Below, one piece after another: positions 49,013-57,736 of a stretch of DNA of 64,000 nucleotides; position 1 is the first letter of the stretch; each line of letters starts with the position of its first letter. The DNA lies in NCBI GenBank assembly GCA_003260075.1, contig QLIY01000104.1, positions 170,612-234,611 of the forward strand. Direction: 5' to 3'. The DNA comes from Phallusia mammillata (taxonomy: Eukaryota; Chordata; Ascidiacea; Phlebobranchia; Ascidiidae). The notes below the pieces were generated by a model that saw nothing but the letters and a program-made list of their open reading frames with translations, did no database searches and was not told where the DNA came from. The position numbers were made by a program, and so were the translations under genes.

Positions 49013-52000
49013 ATGGAACCGACCACTGAACAGTCGGTAAATTTGCCAGAGGACCTGACTTCTGATGCTGCAATAAACACGAAACAAATCACCACTGAAA
49101 CACAATGTTGCGAAGATTCCAACAAAACTGAAAACAGTAAAGATGATTCTGGGCTGATTGGTCAAAGTCTTCAGAGGAATCGTGATGATGCTGAACAGTT
49201 AAATCCTGTTCTGGGTGAAACTTTGCAGCAAATTGATAATATGACATTCTTAAATAGTAAAGACCAACATCCCTACCCACAATGTTACCATGACAACAGT
49301 CAATCTCCTCCCCTTGTCCAAGTTGGAGAAACTCCAAAGGAACAACCTAATGTTACTGATAATGTTTTACCTGCAGAAGATCTGGCCACCGCTCCAACTG
49401 CGGAGCAAGTCAAATTTGAGATAGTTGATGAAGAAGTGGTAAACTTGCTGGACTCTGTTGTTAACCAAATTTGCTTAGTTGTTGTTGATGAAAAAGAAAC
49501 AAAAGAAAAAGAAGTTGTTGTGAAGCCTGTAACAGTTGAAGTTAAATCGAAACCTGCTGGAGTAAGCCACACTGGAAGAGTGATTGATCCCATATGTCTA
49601 CAGCAAAATATGTAAGAGCTACTTTCAAAACTAAATTTAGTGGTTTTTATGCAGTTCAATCTCAGGAATTGTTATACCCAACCAAAATTAGGCATCTTCT
49701 GGGGAACTTAATGCTTTTTCCTGTCATAAACTTGGATCATCACTGGCCAATAGAAAAATAATTGCTATATCACTACTACTATGTTTGTTTAAAAGACATA
49801 AACAAATCATAAATGTACTGTGCACTGGTATACATATCTGTAGTTTTAAGAAGTGATTTTTTAGGGCCATTGTGTCCATAAGGTTTTTAATCTTCATGTA
49901 ACTAATGCATGGGTTATTTCTATTTTCAGATTTTCTTCGATTGTTGCTGAGAACCTGGTTGAATATCAGTGGCCAGCCGACAGCTCGGGTGATTACTATA
50001 TGCTACAAGAACAAGTCAGCACTTTCTTAAGCATCACTTCATTCAAAAGAAAATATCCAGGTGAGTTTTGACTAAAAGATGTAACAGAAAGCAGCAAATA
50101 ACAGATGTTCATAGAATGAGCTAATAAACTTTTCGACTGGATTTAATTTTTTGTTTTTGAAATTCAGAAATTCAGCGTCGCAAACTTGACCCTGCTGAGG
50201 TGAACCACTTGTTAGCTGGACATTTTATAAGCGAAGTCCAAGTCACCTTGGGTAAGTTGATATTATTACTATTACACAGTCATTGCTTAATAAAAGAACG
50301 AAACATAATCATCAAAAATGAAAATAAAAACTTATTGTTTGTTTATCCACTATGGTTTTTTTGTATTATTTTGCAATGATGTTTTCAGGACTTACTGCGC
50401 TGAAGAGTTCTGATGTTTGTGACATGATGGCAAAAGAATATCCAGAAAAATACAACGAGTATCAGTTGGTGATGCAGGAGCGAGAAAAACAAAAGCTGCA
50501 AAACAAATACAAGGAATATGCGTCGGTAATTGTTGGCCAAGAACACTATTTTTTTTAAACTTTGGGATGAATCTAACTTTTCAAGTAATGCAAACCCCCA
50601 AATAGAATGATTTGCAAAGTTGTGTTTTCTTTAAACATGCTCTGTGGTTCCCCCCCCCCTACAAGGAATATGCGTCGGTAATTGTTGGCCAAGAACACTA
50701 TTTTTTTAAAACTTTGGGATGAATCTAACTTTTCAAGTAATGCAAACACCCAAATAGAATGATTGGCAAAGTTGTGTTTTCTTTAAACATGCTCTGTGGT
50801 CAAATTTTCTGACGCGTTATTGTCTGATGGGTTTTAAGTGGCTTCTAATATGTGTATATGATACCAATGATTTTTTTACTAAAGGAGGATAAAAGGTTAA
50901 ACGGAAAGTCAAAAACAGTTGTTGTTTGGGATGTCTTTCAATGTGTTGTTTGTTTGTAGTCAAGCGTTCAAGTTGAAAAGTCGCAGATGCCGGGATATTT
51001 GAAGAAAGCAATGAAACAAGCTGCTGCGTACAACGCGAGTCTCAACAGACAACGGAGGGATGAATTTGCTGCTTATTATGACATGCAAACTAATGTAGGT
51101 GGAATTGTAAAGTTTAGGTAACAACTGACCATTAAGTAATGAAGGAAATAATTAATTTTTGTTTAGTTTGAAGTTATACATTGCTGGACAAAATGTTATT
51201 TAACCAAATATTTTGTGTGTTGCTACTTTGTTGTTTATATAAATTTTGTCTTAGCTCTTAAAGATACTCATGCTCAAAACATCTTAAAACATACGCGGAT
51301 TTAAAGTCTTAAAAGAGACTATATTTTGCATTGTGTTATTGACAGTTTTTCATGAGTTTTCAGAAAACAGCTTTTCTAGCTTTAAACATTGGTGTCGAGT
51401 GTCGACTACACCATCATTCTTGAGTTTACAAACACATTATTTTCCAAGAAAGCATCTGCAAACAACTGTATTGCTAAATTGTCACTACTTTTGTAAAAGT
51501 TACCCTTCTTTACAATGTCATGTTACAAAATGTGCAGTGATTTAATCAGACCAATTGTGAAATAAACTAAAAAATAACTCTAAAACAAAATGTGCAAAAA
51601 CAATTGAAATTTTGATTATTTGCCCCCCCCCCAAAATGTGCAGTGATTTAATCAGACCAATTGTGAAATAAACTAAAAAAAAACTCTAAAACAAAATGTG
51701 CAAAAACAATTGAAATTTTCATCATTTAATTTTTACTTCAGTTTAATTCCATTCAGGTTCTTCAATACCCGAGAAACAAAGTTCGCAAACTTGACCCTGA
51801 ATTGACGAGACCGAGTTTGTATCCATGTGCGTTGATCCCTGGGCAGTTTCAGGAATATTACAAAACGTAAATAAGATTATAAAAGTATAAGACTTTGAAA
51901 ATTTCAAATTTGGGAATTCGATTATAGGATGAAAATAAAAAAAGCATCCATACTTTCTTTAATGTGGTGAAAACAATTTACTCCTAAGTAATGATTTTTT

Positions 52001-55000
52001 TATGTTCAGTTATACGCGAAATGATATGATGTTTATGCCAATGACAACTGCACTGTACGGACCCCCTCATTCTAATGAACCAATCAACGACATCGAAAGT
52101 TCAGGATCTGAAGTCGACTCGGTTTGTTCGCAATAAAATGGAAATGTTTTATGTTTCTGTAATGTAGAAAAAATTCAGACAAAGTTGATTTCGATTAATA
52201 CTCCCTAAAATTTCTTCTGATATATATGGCTTTTTTTAATTGTTTGCTACATCCATCCCTGCACAGTAACTGTAAGGTTTCTATAGTTGTATACAATGCT
52301 TATGCAGCATTATTCCCTTGTTATCTGGTTAACAACAAGAAATATCAGGATGTGGGACAGAAAAATATTCTTCTGTTGATGGTTTCAACCCTAGTGGTTA
52401 CAGAGCCATGTGACAAATTTATATACAACCCCTTCTGGAAGAAAAAAAATTCCTTACATGGTTTCTCTGGAACTCTCTCATTGAGCTCATTGTCCAAACC
52501 CCCAGTCTGGAACTACTAAATTAAAGATTTTGCAAATTTTTAGTAAATAATTCAAACTTTGGCCAGTAGCCTGATGTAGTGATCAGGTTTTGCCTTTTTT
52601 ACACGGTGACATAAAATGTGTTTTACCAGGAACCAGATTCTGTGACTACTTTGTCATCGGTCCCTCACAGCATTCGATCAATTTCTTCTGCAAAACCCAA
52701 GGATCGATCGGGTAAAGTTTGGAATTGGCTTCATATGTCATGATTACAGTTTGTAATTTGAGTTGTTCAACAGTTTCTGCACGATCGTCGATCGCTGGAG
52801 ACATTCAACCGATGGAAACAAACCAAAAAGAAACAAATCAAGAGGAGGGAGGCGAAAATGATGAGAGTGAGAATGAAGAATCGGTAAGGAACACTATACA
52901 CATACTTGGAAGAGAAATTTAATCATAAACATAACTGCCAAAGAACTTGTGTACATAGAATACATTATAGTACAGATGTTTTAACAATCTCTGTTGTCAC
53001 CAGTATTCTTTATGCAGTAATTTAGGTAAACCTGCACTGATATTGACAACAGTGGTTGTTGAAACGCCTGCATAATGTATTCCATATACATAAGTTCTTT
53101 GGCAGTTATGTTTAAAGAATCGGTAAATAATAAAAATTTGAGAAGACCTGGTCCTGGTTAATAGCATGAAATTGTCTCTGCACCAATGTATGTCTGTATT
53201 GTGACAGTAGTAAGTGCTGTTAGATGGAAAACAGGCTTTGCATGCTAAAGCTGGCATAGCAGAAAACCCACAAGATGTGTTTTAAATTTTAGCTAATGCT
53301 CACATGTGTTTAAGTTTATGCATTTGTTATTGTAAACCTCTTTTCCTTCGTTTAATTTCAGGGTCCGTTTAATCCCATTTGTGGTATTTGTGGGAAAGAT
53401 GAGACGTGTAATAAAAAGGATGAGCCGGAAGATCTAATAAAATGTTCACAATGTGACAATCACGGTGGGTGAAATATCAAATAACTTCTGGTTTGTCAAA
53501 CTGCCTCTGGTAACCAGCAATACAAAGATTTTGTCAATAAAAGTCTGACCATTATTTACATGTATTGCACACTTTTTTGTATTTTAGTCATCAAAATTAG
53601 TCATCTTCACAAATTAACAGGTCATCCTACTTGTTGGGTGTAATATTAAATTACTCCTGGTTTATTATAACCTTTGGTGAACTGGGAATCATAACCAGAA
53701 ATATCAAACATATTGTCAATAAAAGTCTGACCATTATTTCAATGTGTTGCATAGTTTGTAAATTATCAGTTGTGTTTATAAAGGCTTTTGTGGATTATTA
53801 CAGTGTGTTGCAATTTTAAAATTACCAGTCAGCTTTACGAATGCTTTTGCGGATAGGCCACCCGACATGTTTGGAGATGTCTTCAGACTTGGTATCTGTA
53901 ATTCTGACGTACAACTGGCAATGTATGGAGTGCAAGACATGCACGATATGTAGCATGCCACATCGTGAAGATCTCATGATGTTTTGTGATCGATGTGACA
54001 GAGGTTACCACACTTTCTGTGTCAGTCTACGAGCTATTCCATCAGGTAAAACATCTGCTGCTGTGCCGATGTTTAGTATATTTTATTGTAGAAAATTTGA
54101 TGTAGTGTTCATGTTTTCAACAAAGGCTAAATAACAATACTGCATGTTGTTAATTACAAACCCTCAGCGCCCAACCCGAATAGCTCTAACTGTTAGTGCT
54201 TTCAAAAGTCTGCAAACTTATATTTTCGTAAAAGCATATTCAAGTCCTTTACAACTTCTTGTCGTCTGATACATGCGGTAGACCATGCGGTATCATTTGG
54301 TATTTAGTACCACCACCAAATAACACTCTACTCTGTTGTGCTTTTTAACGTCTCCGCATTGTGCAGATATTTTTGGAGTGGTGAATATTTTAGCAGATGT
54401 GTGTTGCCTTTGCAAACTCAACTCCACCAAAACATATGTGCGTGACTGATTAAAACCACATTGATTAAAACACACAAGGCTAGTCATTGTTCTTAGTTGA
54501 TTTGTTGCAGTAAAATTTACAACTCTACATTATTTCATGTTAGTAGCAGCTGACATTTCCCAAATGAGGCAGAATCAATTTGCATGGAAGTCTAACATCT
54601 TGTTATTATTTGCACTCTGTGATTTTCTAACTCTGTTTTATTTTGCAGGTGTTTGGGCTTGCTCCAGATGCACTCATGCCGATCCCGACTTCCTCAGAAG
54701 AAGAAGGAAGCAGCTGAAGCAGATGTTGGGGATCAAGAGCACTCGTGGAAGAGGAGGGAGAAGGAGGGGAAGAGGAGGGAGAAGAGGAGAACCGAAAACA
54801 ACGGTTGAAGTGGACATGGATGACTCTGTCATGTCCATCGACAGCTTGGAGTCATCACAGCAGGGAAAAATAGATGAGGACTCCAACACAAGAGATGAGA
54901 TCCCAAACACTGATACTCCACCTGTGGATGACGAAGGGAACAGTTTGTTAGCCAATATTGATGACAATGCCCAACATGCAGATGTAGAGCAAGATCATGT

Positions 55001-55112
55001 TTTCCAAACACCAGAAAATAATGTTACATTAACTAGTGACACTCCAGTTGCCGACACAAAGCCAGCATTGCCAGAAACCGATTCTTCAGTTCAAAGTGTT
55101 ACTTCTGAATGA
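49013..55112 (+). CDS. PHF10: PHF10 (BAF45A) subunit of the PBAF SWI/SNF complex
   Basis: PHF10 is a chromatin-remodelling subunit that reads histone tails. Twelve exons join in phase: 49013-49611, 49930-50060, 50168-50251, 50389-50525, 50960-51094, 51757-51866, 52010-52121, 52630-52711, 52774-52883, 53362-53464, 53857-54045 and 54649-55112, giving 751 residues (vertebrate PHF10 is about 500). The first exon is acidic and unrecognised. The SAY domain (about 200-340) shows [34 protein letters not shown] and [24 protein letters not shown] follows. PHD finger 1 (about 506-565) has [19 protein letters not shown] and [12 protein letters not shown] finger 2 (to about 612) has [26 protein letters not shown] and WACSRC. 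The tail adds an Arg/Gly-rich stretch ([15 protein letters not shown]) and an acidic end. Two introns carry C10-bridged duplications and intron 9 a retroelement. Confidence 0.95.
50508..50800. repeat. direct duplication bridged by C10 across PHF10 exon 4 end
   Basis: About 142 bases (50,508-50,649), including the last 18 coding bases of PHF10 exon 4 and its donor (GCGTCG/GTAATT), recur at 50,660-50,800 after ten C (50,650-50,659). A few single-base differences are present. Confidence 0.9.
51527..51723. repeat. direct duplication bridged by C10 in PHF10 intron 5
   Basis: About 90 bases (AAAATGTGCAGTGATTTAAT onward) recur after ten C (51,623-51,632), with one or two differences. Confidence 0.88.
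52888..53114. mobile_element. inverted-pair retroelement in PHF10 intron 9
   Basis: The inserted 227 bases contain a long inverted repeat: TAAACATAACTGCCAAAGAA at about 52,926 and its inverse TTCTTTGGCAGTTATGTTTA ending at 53,114, with arms of roughly 70 bases. A 12-base direct repeat, AAGAATCGGTAA, lies at 52,876-52,887 and 53,115-53,126. The right arm contains a CTGATAT..GTTGAAAC variant of the hammerhead-like core. Inverted partial copies flanked by target duplications recall Penelope-like elements; this assignment is inferred. Confidence 0.65.
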
Positions 55113-55178
55113 AATTTGCAAACCTTATGAGGAATGTTAAACTTTTCCAAACTCGTAGACAAAATTTGACTTTGTTCA

Positions 55179-55399
55179 GTTTTCCCAACTGCCAAATAAA
55201 ACCTGCATTTACCAAAATACTTAGAAAAAATGGTTCAAAATAAATGCTTTATTGAACAAAAAATAGGTGCACATTGAAAAGCAACCCCCCCCCCGTTTTC
55301 CCAACTGCCAAATAAAACCTGCATTTACCAAAATACTTAGAATAAACGGTTCAAAATAAATGCTTTATTGAACAAAAATAGGTGCACATTGAAAAGCAT
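55179..55399. repeat. direct duplication bridged by C10 between PHF10 and TMEM186 3' ends
   Basis: About 105 bases (55,179-55,283) recur at 55,295-55,399 after ten C (55,285-55,294). Each copy holds a plus-strand AATAAA (55,195-55,200 and 55,239-55,244 in copy 1) and a minus-strand AATAAA (55,253-55,248; copy 2 near 55,368-55,363). Both convergent genes therefore have their poly(A) signals duplicated. Confidence 0.9.
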
Positions 55400-55409
55400 A
55401 TATGTTGTG

Positions 55410-56057
55410 TCAATCTTTTCTTTTCAGTCGGTCCAAAGCAGGTTTACTAAAAAGTTTCTCAAATAAAGCTTGATTCCAAATAGTTCCGTATCGAAAGGAA
55501 ATAAAAAAGAAAGTGGATGAATTGACCAACTGAAGCTTGACCAGAGGTTTGAGATAATTTTGAGTTGGATCATCTAACAATGGAATACTGCTCACTGGAA
55601 CAGTTAAATCTTTGCGGTTGCCCCAAAATGACAAATAAGCAATTTTGACTAATTTCTTCTCTTCATTGTAAAAGACAAGTCCTATAAGTCTCCTTGTGAC
55701 ATATGAAAAGTACATCATCAAACCTGTTACAATGCCTCCAGCGATTGCAAAGCTGTGAGCAGTGGGTGTATTTAGTTGTCCGGCAAAACTCAGTGCATAA
55801 GCAATTGGTGTGCAAGTGACAAAAAAACCTGTCTGATATAATTTTATCCGTGAAAACACACGAACCCAATTGACAGGTTGGCATCGAAATACAACTTTAA
55901 AACCATCATGGCTCTCTCTTGGCATCACTTCATGTTTTTTGTAGGTTTTTTCTTCCATTTTGTAAAATTCGTGCTTCAAACATGCGGTTGTACTTAATAA
56001 TCTTTTGCACAAGCTCAGATTTAAAGTTGTTAACTTACAAAAACTCCTAACCAACAT
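55410..56057 (-). CDS. TMEM186: TMEM186-like mitochondrial membrane protein
   Basis: TMEM186 is a mitochondrial inner-membrane factor of the complex I assembly machinery (MCIA). The 215-residue protein is encoded without introns. Its first 30 or so residues are basic and Ser/Leu-rich with no acids (MLVRSFCKLTTLNLSLCKRL), as in a mitochondrial presequence. RIKLYQTGFFVTCTPIAYAL leads into the first membrane helix (about 75-95), and SFAIAGGIVTGLMMYFSYV forms the second (about 101-119). RRLIGLVFYNEEKKLVKIAY and FWGNRKDLTVPVSSI match the family's conserved matrix segment. An AG acceptor lies 13 bases upstream of the ATG. It is head-to-tail behind the NDP kinase gene and converges on PHF10. Confidence 0.8.
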   Translation of the reverse strand: MLVRSFCKLTTLNLSLCKRLLSTTACLKHEFYKMEEKTYKKHEVMPRESHDGFKVVFRCQPVNWVRVFSRIKLYQTGFFVTCTPIAYALSFAGQLNTPTAHSFAIAGGIVTGLMMYFSYVTRRLIGLVFYNEEKKLVKIAYLSFWGNRKDLTVPVSSIPLLDDPTQNYLKPLVKLQLVNSSTFFFISFRYGTIWNQALFEKLFSKPALDRLKRKD

Positions 56058-56380
56058 TATGGTTGTCTGCCTGAAAAGATTCTGGTGAATTTACAGACAA
56101 TTTATAACATAAGCATATTTTATTGCGCATTGTATATTTCAGTACTTTTAAGATAAATACAACATATATGGCACTTTTACACGACAGGAACTTTGAATTT
56201 GTTTTCGTCTTTGTTATTTAAACAAAACAATGGAACAGACTTCACAATATTTTACCAAACTGAGTAATATTGAAATGAAAACATATACTTCACATGCAAC
56301 AATGATTGTTTGACAGCAAAACAGGATTTCCTAAATATTGTAACATTAACTAAAAAACTATGCTGATTGTATTGAAAAGT

Positions 56381-56830
56381 TTATTCATAAACCCAGTTTT
56401 GGCTGCATGAGGTCCACTCGTTAAGTTCACACGGTTTGAACCACAGCGCGATTTCTTTTTGGGCAGATTCCACCGCGTCTGATCCATGGCAGATGTTGCG
56501 GCCAACCTGGATGCAATAATCCCCGCGGATTGTTCCGGGAAGAGAATCTTTGGGATTGGTTTCACCGAGCATCTTTCTTCCCGTTGCAACCACATTTTCA
56601 CCTTCCCATACCATCGCTACTACTGGGCCAGACGCCATATATTTCACCAGACCGGGGAAAAATGGCTTCTTGGAAAGATCAGCGTAGTGAAGTTTTAGGT
56701 GATCTTCAGTTGCAATGGTTTGTTTCAACGCGACAAGTTTGAATCCTTTTTCTTCGAATCGCTGGATAATTTTTCCCACCAGACCTCTTTGCACGCCATC
56801 AGGCTTAACTGCGATAAATGTACGTTCCAT
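56381..56830 (-). CDS. NME: nucleoside diphosphate kinase (NME1/2 type)
   Basis: It transfers the gamma phosphate of ATP to nucleoside diphosphates through a phospho-histidine. The 149-residue chain is the standard length for the group I cytosolic enzyme and is encoded without introns. The ATG at 56,830 gives the canonical start [19 protein letters not shown]. Substrate-site [16 protein letters not shown] and [14 protein letters not shown] are present. The active site is NICHGSD with the catalytic His at residue 115, and the C-terminus is NWVYE. An in-frame upstream extension begins only with GTG and is treated as untranslated. TMEM186 starts 323 bases downstream on the same strand. Elongin A diverges from its 5' side. 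Confidence 0.97.
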   Translation of the reverse strand: MERTFIAVKPDGVQRGLVGKIIQRFEEKGFKLVALKQTIATEDHLKLHYADLSKKPFFPGLVKYMASGPVVAMVWEGENVVATGRKMLGETNPKDSLPGTIRGDYCIQVGRNICHGSDAVESAQKEIALWFKPCELNEWTSCSQNWVYE

Positions 56831-57192
56831 TTTTTCGACAACCGGTTCACTTTGCCAAACGCGAGAAAAAAATGAAAGTAAGGTGACGATCATTAATGGA
56901 CACGAAGTTAGCTCCGAAAACCAACGTTCAAGTCTGAAGTGAAAATTTTCCACGTGGACAGCTGTTGGAAAAGTGAAAAGAGTTCACCTTGAGAAAAAAG
57001 CAAAGGAAATGAAAATATCCTCACCTACACAACCTTTTTTTGAAAAAAAAGAAAACCTTTTTTAAAATTATATTTAAATGCACAATGATAAAATTGTAAA
57101 AGTTTGTTTTTCGATGCTGGAATATATACAAATTTACCCGTTTCCATTTTATTTTTGTTCAGAGAGAAAAGATAAATAAGTCGGGGAAACAC

Positions 57193-57469
57193 CATTATGA
57201 CGAAAGAAAAACTTCTGGAATTAGTGCGAAAACCATAATATAGCTTCTCATTAATTTTTACGCTTGGATGTAGTAAAAAAACCTTGAAAGCAGATCGTGA
57301 TTCTAAGTTTGTTTCCAGATTAAACAACCCCCCCCCCCATTATGACGAAAGAAAAACTTCTGGAATTAGTGCGAAAACCATAATACAGCTTCTCATTAAT
57401 TTTTACGCCTGGATGTAGTAAAAAAAACTTGAAAGCAGATCGTGATTCTAAGTTTGTTTCCAGATTAAA
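57193..57469. repeat. direct duplication bridged by C11 between NME and Elongin A
   Basis: About 133 bases starting CATTATGACGAAAGAAAAAC (57,193-57,326) recur at 57,338-57,469 after a C run (57,328-57,338), with a handful of differences. It sits in the shared upstream region of the two divergent genes. Confidence 0.9.
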
Positions 57470-57736
57470 TAGTTTAAATTATCCTTTATTCTTATGAATA
57501 AAACATTTGTATAACAATAATAAGTGTTCAAATAAGGCAAAAAAATTACTGGTACAGGTAAACATTAATGTGGTAATGCAAAAGAAATGCGTCGTTTCGG
57601 ACGTAAACAATTTGGTTTAAGTTCAGCTGTTCAGTGAAAGACTGAGCTGAAGTTTGATTTTGACTTTGCAATTACAACCATAACTACGTAACAAGGTGTA
57701 CAGTTGAGCAGTTGTTTAGATTTGACAGTAAACATA

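Noticed and set aside
56831-56953. N-terminal extension of the NDP kinase frame
   Set aside because: The extension starts only with GTG; the ATG at 56,830 gives the exact standard length and N-terminus of the family.
656-57469. Bridged duplications as a CRISPR-like or programmed recombination system
   Set aside because: Units are unrelated to one another in sequence, no shared repeat exists beyond the homopolymer, and the CCDC34 frame favours an assembly artefact.
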